A stretch of 64,000 nucleotides of DNA from a bacterium (GTDB taxonomy: Bacteria; SZUA-79; Acidulodesulfobacterales; Acidulodesulfobacteraceae). The notes under the pieces were generated by a model, which saw only the letters and a list, made by a program, of their open reading frames with translations, made no database searches and was not told where the DNA came from. The position numbers and the translations under genes were made by a program. Location of the stretch: positions 868,001 through 932,000 of the forward strand of contig JAJYYR010000001.1 in assembly GCA_021800805.1 (NCBI GenBank), read 5' to 3'. Shown here piece after piece: positions 37,387 to 45,861 of this stretch (within the stretch, counting starts at the first letter, position 1; every line of letters begins with the position of its first letter).

Positions 37387-38037
37387 ATGCCTCTTTTAAG
37401 CGAACAGGATTCAGAATTTTTAAAGAAAGATTTTAACGATAAGCTTAAAAATAATATTAAGCTTATATTTTTTAAATCGGAAGACGGATGTCTGTATTGC
37501 AGTGAAGCAAAAGACATATTGCTTGAAGTAGCGGGTCTCAGCGATAAAATAAGTTTTGAGGAATACGATTTCGATAAAGATGCGGACAAGGTAAAACAGT
37601 ACAATATAAAAAGGACCCCCGCTATAGCGATAGTAGGAGATAAAGATTACGGCGTTCGTTATTACGGTATGCCGGCGGGGCATGAATTTATGACGCTGGT
37701 CAATGGAATAATTAACGTTTCCGCTAAAAAAACAGGACTTTCCGAAAAAACCTTAGAAAAACTTAAAGAGATTACGAAGCCTTTTAATATTCAGGTGTTT
37801 GTAACGCCTACCTGACCTCATTGTCCGCCGGCGGCGGTTCTTGCACACAACTTTGCAATAGAAAACGATAATATTACTTCGGATGTCGTAGAAATTCAGG
37901 AATTCCCCAATCTTTCCGACAAGTATTCGGTTTTCAGCGTTCCTAAAACCGTAATCAACGAACTTTCCGAGGTAGTCGGAGCCGTTCCCGAAGCCGTGTT
38001 TTTAGGAAAGGTTATGGAAGGATATTCCAAAGAATAG
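37387..38037 (+). CDS. Candidate selenoprotein: two-domain thioredoxin-fold disulfide oxidoreductase (PDO type) with UGA-encoded Sec
   Basis: A TGA at 37813-37815 divides one continuous coding frame. Before it are 142 residues with a first thioredoxin-fold domain and active site C35-L-Y-C38 plus a cis-Pro loop (KRTPAIAIVG). After it the same frame continues 73 codons to TAG 38037 with PHCPPAAVLAHNFA and FSVPKTVIN, the second domain. The TGA therefore sits exactly where the first Cys of the second CxxC should be (VFVTPT-U-PHC). Full length would be 216 residues, matching archaeal and bacterial PDO proteins (CxxC in both halves). AAAGGA precedes ATG 37387. A Cys-to-stop error or mutation is the alternative; codon phase and conservation after TGA favour selenocysteine. 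Confidence 0.8.
37825..37837 (+). promoter_or_regulatory. Possible bacterial SECIS hairpin
   Basis: CCGCC, loop GGC, GGCGG begins nine bases after the in-frame TGA. A GC-only 5-bp stem with a G in the first two loop positions fits the loose bacterial SECIS rules, though it is shorter than the E. coli fdhF element and stands out in an AT-rich gene. Confidence 0.45.
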
Positions 38038-38046
38038 ACTTGTTAA

Positions 38047-38484
38047 TCAGCATTTGCAGTGATATAAAAGAACCGGAATATTGGATTTTCTTACCACGTT
38101 TTCCGCTGTAGAGCCGAGCACTAATCTTGTTAAGCCCTTTTTTCCGTGGGTTCCCATAACTATAAGGTCGTTGCCGTTTTCTTTTATGGTTTCTAATATG
38201 ACGTTTATAGGTTCTCCGTGGGTCAGTATCGTTTTAACTTTGACGCCTTTTTTTTCGCACGCATCCTTAAGTTTACTTAAGATAGGTTTTTCTTCTTCTA
38301 TTAGAAGATTGAGGTCGTTTATTCCTCCTCCGGATAGATCTCCTATATTTTGCAACGCATGAATGTCTATAATATGAATAAACGTTATTTCCGCTTTAAT
38401 TTCGGAAGCAAAATTCATTGCGTTATCGGCGGCGTTCATAGAAGTATCGCTGAAATCCACAGGACATAGAATTTTTTTAAACAT
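38047..38484 (-). CDS. Universal stress protein (UspA family)
   Basis: Single UspA domain, 145 residues. It starts KILCPVDFSDTSMNAADNA and ends with the ATP-binding motif GTHGKKGLTRLVLGSTAENV (G-x2-G-x9-G-S/T), so it is likely the ATP-binding type. It converges on the selenoprotein gene with only nine bases between stops. A second, distinct Usp gene is at 46267. Confidence 0.9.
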   Translation of the reverse strand: MFKKILCPVDFSDTSMNAADNAMNFASEIKAEITFIHIIDIHALQNIGDLSGGGINDLNLLIEEEKPILSKLKDACEKKGVKVKTILTHGEPINVILETIKENGNDLIVMGTHGKKGLTRLVLGSTAENVVRKSNIPVLLYHCKC

Positions 38485-38571
38485 TTACATCTCCTTTAAT
38501 TCCTTTTAACGTTAGAATAAAACCTCAATAATATTAATATATCTTATACGGTTATAAAGTCAAGAAAAAAA

Positions 38572-38599
38572 TTGATTTTTGTTATTTATAATGTATAAT
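38572..38599 (+). promoter_or_regulatory. sigma70-like promoter
   Basis: TTGATT (38572-38577), 16 bases, TATAAT (38594-38599), 45 bases before the secreted hypothetical gene; may serve the def-fmt-DUF116 run too, since no terminator is visible between them. Confidence 0.5.
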
Positions 38600-38643
38600 A
38601 AAGTAAAAGCTTCACTTACAAAAACCCAAAAAGGGGCATTAAT

Positions 38644-39132
38644 ATGTCAAAAAAATCTTTAATATTAATCGTTTTTTTTGTTTTAATTACGGCACGGTTT
38701 GCATATTCCTTAACGGCTGCAAAACCTTCTAAGAAATATTATACCGAGAGCAAAAAGTTTATAATCCTTAAAATGTCTAAAAACCTAAAAGCTTACGTCG
38801 ATAAAAAAAACCAAAAAGTTTATTATTATTATAATAAGACTTACTATTTTTGGTCTAAGGGGATATGGTTCGATTCCAAAAAAATCAACGGAATGTTTAG
38901 TATAACGCCGCAAAGAGACATACCTCATCCCTTAAAGCACGGTCCTATTTTAAGGGTAAAACGAAAAAAGATCCCGGCTGGTTTTGCAGCCTTAAAAGTT
39001 CCGCCTACGCCCGTTAAACAAGGGTTGCCCAGAGCGGCTACGGAGCATTTATACGATCTTCCGTTAACTCTGCACGGTCTTGTTATTTATCAGAAGAGTT
39101 TTAATTTTAATAAAATTGGCGGCGGTAATTAA
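38644..39132 (+). CDS. Secreted hypothetical protein (DUF6515-like)
   Basis: A clear signal peptide (SLILIVFFVLITARFAYS, cleavage near residue 22) is followed by a basic, tyrosine-rich mature region: LKAYVDKKNQKVYYYYNK, then YYFWSKGIWFDSKKINGMF. The short Y-W-S-x-G-x-W-F pattern recalls small periplasmic DUF6515-type proteins of unknown function. I cannot assign an activity. Its end lies 16 bases before the def start, in the same direction. Confidence 0.6.
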   Translation: MSKKSLILIVFFVLITARFAYSLTAAKPSKKYYTESKKFIILKMSKNLKAYVDKKNQKVYYYYNKTYYFWSKGIWFDSKKINGMFSITPQRDIPHPLKHGPILRVKRKKIPAGFAALKVPPTPVKQGLPRAATEHLYDLPLTLHGLVIYQKSFNFNKIGGGN

Positions 39133-39148
39133 ATTAATCGGCAATACA

Positions 39149-39730
39149 ATGCAATTTCTTAAAATATTAGAATATCCGGACATAAAATTAAGAACAAAGG
39201 CGCGTCTTTTAAGCCCGAACGAAATAGCGGACAATATACCTCTAATTAAAGACCTTGTTTATACGATGTATAAAGCCGACGGGATAGGGCTTGCGGCAAC
39301 CCAGGCCGGAATAGATAAACGCATAATAGTCTTAGACGTCAGCAGAAAATCCGATAAGAATAAATTATTCTCCGTTAACGAATCGGATATACTAACTGCT
39401 AATAAAGACCTCATAATAGCCGTTAATCCCGAAATAATTTTCAAAGAAGGAAAGACTTCATATGAAGAAGGATGTTTGTCGATACCTAATTTTAATGCGG
39501 ATGTCGAAAGGGCTTGGGAAATAAAGGTCAAAGCGCTTGATATTTCCGGCAGGGAGTTTATCGTCCCGGCAAAAGATTTACTGTCCATCGCTTTTCAGCA
39601 CGAAATAGACCATCTCGACGGAATTTTGTTTATAGATAAAGTTTCTCCATTAAAACGTTCTTTATATAACGCCTCGCTTAAGAAAAAAAAGTCTGCAAAG
39701 CATGAAAAAGAACTTGATTATACTTCTTGA
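39149..39730 (+). CDS. def: Peptide deformylase
   Basis: Removes the formyl group from nascent N-terminal Met; Fe2+ metalloenzyme. Motif 1 is GIGLAATQAG, motif 2 EEGCLSIP (Cys ligand) and motif 3 HEIDHLDG (two His ligands and catalytic Glu). ATG 39149 (MQFLKILEYPD) gives the usual 193 residues; a longer upstream frame adds an unrelated hydrophobic leader and is rejected. Followed by fmt, the classical def-fmt pairing. Confidence 0.95.
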   Translation: MQFLKILEYPDIKLRTKARLLSPNEIADNIPLIKDLVYTMYKADGIGLAATQAGIDKRIIVLDVSRKSDKNKLFSVNESDILTANKDLIIAVNPEIIFKEGKTSYEEGCLSIPNFNADVERAWEIKVKALDISGREFIVPAKDLLSIAFQHEIDHLDGILFIDKVSPLKRSLYNASLKKKKSAKHEKELDYTS

Positions 39731-39752
39731 AATTTAATAATCCTATGCCTTT

Positions 39753-40862
39753 ATGCCTTCTTTATCTTCTCTAAACGCCGTATTTATGGGGACTCCCGAA
39801 ATAGCATCAGAATCTTTATCTCATATTGCGGAATTGGAAAAGTCGAATATAATCGGCTTAAAATCGGTTTATACGAAACCTCCGGTCTGGAATAATAAAA
39901 AAAAAGAATTTGCGTTATCCCCGGTGGATAAATTAGCCCGCAGTTATGGTATAAACGTCAGGACGCCGAAGATATTAAAAGGTAATGCCGAAGAAATAAA
40001 TTTTTTAAAATCGTTAGATTTGGATTTAATTATCGTAGTGGCTTTCGGTCTAATTCTACCCGCCGAAATATTAAATATTCCAAAATACGGAGTTTTGAAT
40101 CTTCATCCTTCGTTATTGCCGGATTTAAGAGGTCCGAGCCCGATCCACTATGCGATATTAAAACGAATGAAATTCAGCGGAGTTTCTATAATGGCTTTAG
40201 ACGCAGGCGTCGATACGGGTCCCGTGATAGCTCAGCAAAGAACGGATATAGATAAAAACGAATATTTCCCGGACCTTTATAAAAGACTGTCTTTATCGGG
40301 CGCATTTTTACTGGCGGAAGTTATTAAGACGGTTTTTAAACTTAAAATAAACGTTCATAAATGCGGATTACCGCAAGATTCGATGTATCCCGATTATTCC
40401 GATTCTTTTTCTTTAACGAAATTAATAGAACCGGATGAACTAAAAGTGGATTTTTCCTTTGACGACCCTTTAGAGATTTATGCCAAGACGAGGGCTTTTA
40501 CGGAAGCGGGCGGGGCTTTTTTTGTTTTCGGGAGCAAAAAGATTAAAATTATAGAAGCGGAATTAATCGTCGATGAAAATGAAAAATGCTTAAATGAAAC
40601 CGGAGAACGTCAAGCGTTCGACTACTGCGATTATTCGGACGGTATAAATCCATTGCCGCGGGGGATTATATCAAATATCGATATTATACCGGATACTCCG
40701 GGGATTATAATAAATGCAAACAAATCAGGATTGTTGGTTTCAACCGTTAAGAAAGGGGTTTATATACGGCTTTTAAAACTTAAACCGGAAGGAAAAAACG
40801 TTATGGGTTATATCGACTTCATTAACGGGTTCAGGATAAAACAGGGTGAAGAATGCCGTTAA
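39753..40862 (+). CDS. fmt: Methionyl-tRNA formyltransferase
   Basis: Formylates Met-tRNAi using 10-formyl-THF. It begins AVFMGTPEIASESL and has the catalytic NLHPSLLPDLRGPSPIHYAI with the Asn-His-...-Asp triad; DAGVDTGPVI follows. The C-terminal anticodon-binding domain is present, with an unusual insertion (about 275-305, rich in Asn/Glu/Asp), explaining 369 rather than about 310 residues. Overlaps the DUF116 gene by 10 bases. Confidence 0.93.
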   Translation: MPSLSSLNAVFMGTPEIASESLSHIAELEKSNIIGLKSVYTKPPVWNNKKKEFALSPVDKLARSYGINVRTPKILKGNAEEINFLKSLDLDLIIVVAFGLILPAEILNIPKYGVLNLHPSLLPDLRGPSPIHYAILKRMKFSGVSIMALDAGVDTGPVIAQQRTDIDKNEYFPDLYKRLSLSGAFLLAEVIKTVFKLKINVHKCGLPQDSMYPDYSDSFSLTKLIEPDELKVDFSFDDPLEIYAKTRAFTEAGGAFFVFGSKKIKIIEAELIVDENEKCLNETGERQAFDYCDYSDGINPLPRGIISNIDIIPDTPGIIINANKSGLLVSTVKKGVYIRLLKLKPEGKNVMGYIDFINGFRIKQGEECR

Positions 40863-41635
40863 AAAAAGAGCATATTTATTTTTTAAAAATAATATCCGTA
40901 TCTATTTTAGTGGTTTTGGCGGTATCGTCGTTTCTTTTCTGGATTATATCCGGAGGATTGGAAAAACTCAGCCCCAACCTGCCGATGTATATATTTTTAT
41001 TTTTGGATGCCGTTTTATTACTCGTTATTTTTATTTTTTTTATGGGACTTGCAGGGAAGCAAAATAAAAAAAATAAATCCTTTTTGATTTATCCCGCAAG
41101 ATATATATTAGTAAAAATTTTATATCCCATGGCTTTTTTTATAACGTCTATATTCAGGATAAACAGGGATAAAATGCAGAGTTCTTTCATAGATATAAAT
41201 AATTTTCTCCTTTTTGCTTTAAATAAAAAAGTAACTTTAGACAGGATACTTATTCTGCTTCCGCACTGTCTGCAGCTTCATAACTGCAAAGCAAAGATTA
41301 CCGACGATATTCATAACTGTCTTAACTGCGGTAAATGTAATATAAAAGAGCTTGCGGTATTATCCGATAAAAAAGGCATATTCATAGCCGTAGCAACAGG
41401 CGGCACCCTTGCGAGAAGAGTTCTTGAAGAAAAAAGACCTAAAGCCGTTATAGCCGTAGCCTGTGAAAGAGATTTGAGTTCGGGCGTTATAGACAGTTTT
41501 CCGCTCCCGGTTTACGGGCTTCCGAACATCAGGCCTAACGGTCCTTGCAGGGACACTCTCGTCGACGTGGCGGCTTTGAGCGAGCTTATAGAAAAGATTA
41601 CTTCCGGAGGGGGCATAACTAAATCTTCTTCCTGA
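40853..41635 (+). CDS. DUF116 membrane protein with cysteine cluster
   Basis: Two N-terminal membrane helices (about 10-32 and 45-66) and a cytoplasmic domain with LLPHCLQLHNCKAKI, CLNCGKCNIKEL and AVACERDLSSGV, the DUF116 pattern that probably binds a metal or Fe-S cluster. Function unknown; DUF116 genes recur beside fmt. 260 residues. It converges with the paaK-like gene (17-base overlap). Confidence 0.8.
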   Translation: MPLKKEHIYFLKIISVSILVVLAVSSFLFWIISGGLEKLSPNLPMYIFLFLDAVLLLVIFIFFMGLAGKQNKKNKSFLIYPARYILVKILYPMAFFITSIFRINRDKMQSSFIDINNFLLFALNKKVTLDRILILLPHCLQLHNCKAKITDDIHNCLNCGKCNIKELAVLSDKKGIFIAVATGGTLARRVLEEKRPKAVIAVACERDLSSGVIDSFPLPVYGLPNIRPNGPCRDTLVDVAALSELIEKITSGGGITKSSS

Positions 41636-42941
41636 GGTCGTTAATTCTTTTTGCTTTCCCCTGACTTCTTTCCAAAGTTTTTGGGGGGACGGGGGTTATT
41701 TTGGCTCGTATTCCTATAAGTTCATAAATTTCGTGGGATATTTCGTTTGTTATTTCGTTAATTTTGCTTTCTCCGATATTAAAAATTTCTTTTTTAGGCT
41801 CTATGATAATGTTTATTTTGTCTAGAAGGTTATCGGTGTATAGTTCGATTAAATAAACCGGTTCCAAACATTCATAACGGAACAAAACCGATTCTATCTG
41901 CGAAGGGAATAAGTTTACGCCCTTTAATATTATCATATCGTCCGTTCTGCCTTTGATTTTATCCATTCTGACGAATGTTCTTCCGCATCTGCATTTTTCA
42001 CGCGTAAGTTTTGTTATATCTTTGGTTCTAAACCTTATAAGAGGCATACCTTCTCTGTTGAGACTCGTTATAACCAGCTCTCCCGTTTCTCCGTCTTTAA
42101 GCGTTTCTCCCGTTTTAGGGTTTATTATCTCCGGAAGAAAATTATCTTCGTTTATATGAAGCCCGTCTTTATACACGCATTCAAACGCCACGCCGGGACC
42201 CATAATTTCGCTTAATCCGTAAATGTCGTAAGCATCGATATTCAGAGATTTTTCTATCGTTTTTCTGAGTTCGTTCGACCATGGTTCCGCCCCAAATATG
42301 CCTTTTTTTAGTTTAATTTTAGACCTGTCCGGTATATTTTTGTTTATTTCTTCCGATAGAAACAAGGCGTATGAGGGGGTGCAAAAAAGAACGGTTGCGC
42401 CGATATCCTGCATCATAGTCAACTGTCTTTCCGTAAAGCCCGTTGACATAGGAATAATAGTCATTCCTATTTTTTCGGCTCCGTAATGAAAGCCTAATCC
42501 CCCCGTGAAAAGGCCGTATCCAAAAGCATTCTGCCCTATATCTTCTTTGCTTATTCCCGCTGCGTAAAAAACCCTCGCCATAAGCTCCGACCAGACTTTT
42601 ACGTCACGTTTAGTGTAACCGGCGATAATAGGTTTTCCGGTAGTGCCGGAGGATGCGTGAATTCGGATTATGTTCCTTAAAGGGCTGGAAAACAAGCCGA
42701 AAGGGTAGTTGTTTACAAGATCAATTTTTGAAGTAAAAGGAAGGTTTTTAATATCTGCGTCCGCATTAATTTTTTCGGCGGCTTCGAAATTCTTGACGCC
42801 TGATTCGGTCAACCTATTTTTTAAAATGCCGTCCGACGTCAAAATCCGTTTAAGGGTTTTTTTAAGCCTGTCCGTTTGGAGCGCTTTAAGCTCCGAAGGG
42901 TCGATTGTTTCCCATTTTTTTTCAAAATATTTTATTTTCAT
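41619..42941 (-). CDS. paaK: Phenylacetate-CoA ligase-like acyl-CoA synthetase
   Basis: ANL-superfamily enzyme that activates arylacetates with ATP and CoA. ATP loop: IIRIHASSGTTGKPIIAGYT; further motifs YGLSEIMGPGVAFEC and GELVITSLNREGMPLIRFRT with KDITKL; C-terminal hinge KGRTDDMIILKGVN. AGGAAGGA precedes ATG 42941. It lies immediately after iorB on the same strand, so it probably works with IorAB in interconverting aryl acids and arylpyruvates. Confidence 0.9.
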   Translation of the reverse strand: MKIKYFEKKWETIDPSELKALQTDRLKKTLKRILTSDGILKNRLTESGVKNFEAAEKINADADIKNLPFTSKIDLVNNYPFGLFSSPLRNIIRIHASSGTTGKPIIAGYTKRDVKVWSELMARVFYAAGISKEDIGQNAFGYGLFTGGLGFHYGAEKIGMTIIPMSTGFTERQLTMMQDIGATVLFCTPSYALFLSEEINKNIPDRSKIKLKKGIFGAEPWSNELRKTIEKSLNIDAYDIYGLSEIMGPGVAFECVYKDGLHINEDNFLPEIINPKTGETLKDGETGELVITSLNREGMPLIRFRTKDITKLTREKCRCGRTFVRMDKIKGRTDDMIILKGVNLFPSQIESVLFRYECLEPVYLIELYTDNLLDKINIIIEPKKEIFNIGESKINEITNEISHEIYELIGIRAKITPVPPKTLERSQGKAKRINDLRKKI

Positions 42942-43575
42942 AATAATTCCTTCCTGTCAAAAATGCTTTAATGTTTAACTCCGCCGTTTTTTCGGGAACA
43001 TTTTTTTCTACTACTTTCAGCCATATTTCTTTTTTAATTTCGGTAAAACCGGACAGCAAACCTATTAAAACGATATTTGAAACTTTGATATTTCCTAAAT
43101 GTTCAGCTATTTTTTTATCGTCTATAAGATTTAAAAAGTTAAAATTAGCCTTTAAGAAGCCGGCAACGCCGTTCGCATCTAAAAAACTATTTCCGTTTTT
43201 ATTCCCGTTTTCGATTTTATCATTTTTAATTTTAGACGTCCACGAAGGAATTTTGCCCCGGTTCGACGATATTATTATCGTCTTTTCGTTTGCAAAAGAA
43301 CGTATGTATCTTGCAGTTTCGTAAATGTCGAACGAAAGAATAATATCCGCATTATTTTCGGATATTACAGGAGAATAAATTTTTTCTCCGAATCTTATGT
43401 GAGTGGATACCGAGCCGCCTCTTTGAGACATTCCGTGAACTTCCGACGTTTTAATATCTAATCCGCTTTCAAATGCCGCAAGGCTGATAATTTTGCCGGA
43501 TAGAACTACTCCCTGTCCCCCTATGCCGCATATTAAAATATTTTGAATTAAACCGTCCGGGTTCATTTTATCCAT
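42922..43575 (-). CDS. iorB: Indolepyruvate:ferredoxin oxidoreductase beta subunit
   Basis: It begins NILICGIGGQGVVLSGKIIS and has TSEVHGMSQRGGSVSTHIRF, the conserved gamma-type domain of 2-oxoacid oxidoreductases. With IorA it converts arylpyruvates to aryl-acetyl-CoA with reduction of ferredoxin. It overlaps paaK by 20 bases and follows iorA by 22 bases. MDKMNP at 43575 or the second Met at 43566 may be the start. Confidence 0.9.
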   Translation of the reverse strand: MDKMNPDGLIQNILICGIGGQGVVLSGKIISLAAFESGLDIKTSEVHGMSQRGGSVSTHIRFGEKIYSPVISENNADIILSFDIYETARYIRSFANEKTIIISSNRGKIPSWTSKIKNDKIENGNKNGNSFLDANGVAGFLKANFNFLNLIDDKKIAEHLGNIKVSNIVLIGLLSGFTEIKKEIWLKVVEKNVPEKTAELNIKAFLTGRNYYENKIF

Positions 43576-43597
43576 TTATCCATGATTATTTGATTAT

Positions 43598-45466
43598 TTA
43601 TATTTCACTTATAAAATTAAATATGCATATATCTTTACATATAGAACAGCCGATGCATGAGTCGTCGATGGTCGGAAGCCTTTTATCACAGGAGAGATTG
43701 AAACAGGAAGACGGTAAAATAGAAGGACATCCTATTTGCATACATAAATCGCATCCGAGGCATCCTTCGATAACTTTGAATTTTATTCCGCAATTCAATT
43801 TTTTAGGATATAGGACGCACGGTCTGTTTGTGATAACGACATTAAGGTTTTCCGATTGGACGGCTTTTTTTAAAATTTTATAGGTTTCATTATAGTCATA
43901 AGGGTCTATTATATAAATTTCGTCTATTCCGATTCCTTCGATAATTTTCTTTATATCTATTTTACTTGAAACGGATTGGTTAAGGGATAAATTTTTACCC
44001 GTACCCGGATGGTCCTGTCCGCCGGTCATCGCCGTTGTAGCGTTATCTAAGATAATTGCGGTAAAACAGGCGTTATTGTATTTTGCATCTATGAGCGACG
44101 TAATACCGGAATGAAAAAAAGTCGAATCTCCCATTATTCCTACCGTTTTTTTGACGGAAGATTTCGATAGAGACAATCCCTGCGCCGCCCCGAATGCCAG
44201 ACCCATCGATATGCAGCTGTCCATAGCGTTAAGAGGCGGCAATGCTCCGAGAGTGTAACATCCTATATCGCCCATAACGGGAACTTTTAATTTTTTAAGC
44301 GCGTAAAATACAGAAGTATGCGGGCATCCGCTGCAAAGAGCCGGCAGTCTCGGCGGAAGGGCTTCCGAAATACTTTCGTGAATATTTTCATGAATATTTT
44401 GGGGGGTCGTCAAAAAACCCGCCTCAGTTAAACCCCGTTTTACTAAGTCTAAGTTAAGCTCGCCGTCCCGCGGGAAATATTCCTTTCCTTTTAAATTTAT
44501 GCCGAAAGATGAAATTTCGTTCTGGATAAAAGGTTCTAATTCTTCTATTATAACGACGTTTTTAATATTTTTGACAAATTCTTTAACGAGAATATTGGGA
44601 ACGGGATAAGAGAAAGAAAGTTTTAAAAAAGAAGCGGACGGCGCAATTTCTTTAGCATATTGATATGAAATTCCGCTTGTTATAATACCGAGGTCGCGGC
44701 TGTTATATTCAATTTTGTTTATGCCGGAGTTATTTGAAAAATCTGTTAAATATTCTAATCTTTTTATTGCGGATTTATGTCTTTTCTTTGCGTAAACGGG
44801 CGCCATTACGAACTTTTCTATGTCTTTTATATAAGGTTTGTTTATATGTCTTTCGGCGCTTTTGATGCTTTCGGCGGTACCGGGAATATCCGGCAAAGAA
44901 ACTATGCTTCGGGAATGGGATATTCTCGTAGTCGTTCTTAAAATTACGGGCGTATCAAATTTTTCGCTTATATCGAACGCTATTTCCGTAAAATTTAAAC
45001 ATTCTTCGCTGTCGGAAGGTTCCAGCATAGGAATTTTTGCGAATTTGGCATACATTCTGTTGTCCTGTTCGTTTTGGGAGCTGTGCATACCCGGGTCGTC
45101 GGCGGTAACTACTACTAATCCGCCTCTGACGCCGGTAAGGGCAAGAGTCATAAGGGGGTCGGACGCAACGTTCAAACCCACGTGTTTTGTCGTGAACATA
45201 GACCTTTTAAAGCCTATAGACGCTCCGACGGCAATTTCCAAAGCGGTTTTTTCGTTTATAGACCAGTTTACGATTGCGCTTTTGAATTTTGCGAGGAACG
45301 GCAGAATTTCGGAGCTTGGCGTTCCGGGATAACCAACGGCGACATAAACCCCGGCTTTATACGCTCCCAAAGCTATCGCTTCGTTTCCGGTCAGAAGGGC
45401 GTTAGCGTCAGAACTATGGGGGATAGTAATATTTATCGTATTAGTATTATAGGAATTTTCCGCCAA
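43598..45466 (-). CDS. iorA: Indolepyruvate:ferredoxin oxidoreductase alpha subunit
   Basis: TPP enzyme of 622 residues. Pyrimidine-binding domain: TGNEAIALGAYKAGVYVAVG and YPGTPSSE; TPP/metal site: GIMGDSTFFHSGITSLIDA and NATTAMTGGQDHPGTG; C-terminal ferredoxin domain with two clusters (CLGCDLCMQIGCP and CIGCSICKDICIF). Start codon is TTG 45466; no strong ribosome site is visible. First gene of the iorA-iorB-paaK operon. Confidence 0.92.
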   Translation of the reverse strand: MAENSYNTNTINITIPHSSDANALLTGNEAIALGAYKAGVYVAVGYPGTPSSEILPFLAKFKSAIVNWSINEKTALEIAVGASIGFKRSMFTTKHVGLNVASDPLMTLALTGVRGGLVVVTADDPGMHSSQNEQDNRMYAKFAKIPMLEPSDSEECLNFTEIAFDISEKFDTPVILRTTTRISHSRSIVSLPDIPGTAESIKSAERHINKPYIKDIEKFVMAPVYAKKRHKSAIKRLEYLTDFSNNSGINKIEYNSRDLGIITSGISYQYAKEIAPSASFLKLSFSYPVPNILVKEFVKNIKNVVIIEELEPFIQNEISSFGINLKGKEYFPRDGELNLDLVKRGLTEAGFLTTPQNIHENIHESISEALPPRLPALCSGCPHTSVFYALKKLKVPVMGDIGCYTLGALPPLNAMDSCISMGLAFGAAQGLSLSKSSVKKTVGIMGDSTFFHSGITSLIDAKYNNACFTAIILDNATTAMTGGQDHPGTGKNLSLNQSVSSKIDIKKIIEGIGIDEIYIIDPYDYNETYKILKKAVQSENLNVVITNRPCVLYPKKLNCGIKFKVIEGCLGCDLCMQIGCPSILPSSCFNLSCDKRLPTIDDSCIGCSICKDICIFNFISEI

Positions 45467-45542
45467 TTTAAATTTAAAAGATGAAAAATTTGAATTAATA
45501 AACTAAATTAATTTAAGAGAAATAAAAATAAACGAAAAAAAA

Positions 45543-45642
45543 GAGCAATCCGATTAAATACGCGTGCCTTGAATTGATACCGTTGCTTTCTTTCGAACCT
45601 GGCGGGGTTTTCAACCTCGATACCGTACCGTCGGATTACTCC
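45543..45642 (-). ncRNA. ffs: Signal recognition particle RNA (bacterial small type)
   Basis: The minus strand contains ACCCCGCCAGG, then a short TTC-GAAA-GAA hairpin and AGCAACGGTATC, which is the conserved helix 8 core that binds Ffh. The ends pair: GGAGTAATCCGA (45642-45631) with TCGGATTGCTC (45553-45543), giving a closed 100-nt rod followed by eight T as a terminator. A TATAAT box (45649-45654 on the minus strand) lies seven bases upstream of the predicted 5' end. The apical GAAA is an allowed GNRA variant of the usual GGAA. Confidence 0.85.
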
Positions 45643-45648
45643 TTAACG

Positions 45649-45654
45649 ATTATA
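45649..45654 (-). promoter_or_regulatory. -10 box of the SRP RNA gene
   Basis: TATAAT on the minus strand, placed to start transcription at about 45642. No good -35 hexamer was seen. Confidence 0.5.
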
Positions 45655-45690
45655 ACATATAACGGTCGTTTTTAAAAAGAATTATTTTAC

Positions 45691-45855
45691 CCTTAATTTT
45701 GCAATAGAAAAATTTAGACTGGATTCCCGCCTTCGCGGGAATGACATTACGGGAATTTAACTTTTCATCCAACGAGTGTCATTCCCGCGAAGGCGGGAAT
45801 CCAGAAATTGCATAACTTTAGAATATGTTTCATAATTTCTATTGCAAAATTAAGG
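45691..45855. mobile_element. 165-bp MITE with 5-bp target duplication
   Basis: Terminal inverted repeats of 20 bases start ccttaattttgcaatagaaa and are mirrored at 45836-45855. Inside, two 28-base arms (45719-45746 and 45777-45804) are perfect reverse complements containing TTCCCGCCTTCGCGGGAA. TTTAC occurs directly outside each end (45686-45690 and 45856-45860), a target-site duplication. No coding capacity. It inserted one base beyond the stop of the EncFtn-like gene. A relic of one end lies at 52918-52939. Confidence 0.85.
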
Positions 45856-45861
45856 TTTACC

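Noticed and set aside
39080..39148. An N-terminal extension of peptide deformylase
   Set aside because: The extra residues are a hydrophobic frame overlapping the previous gene; ATG 39149 gives the normal family start.
43590..43883. A plus-strand ORF at the end of iorA
   Set aside because: It is antisense to the ferredoxin domain of iorA and matches nothing itself.
44838..45332. A 164-codon plus-strand ORF
   Set aside because: It is antisense to the conserved TPP-binding part of iorA.
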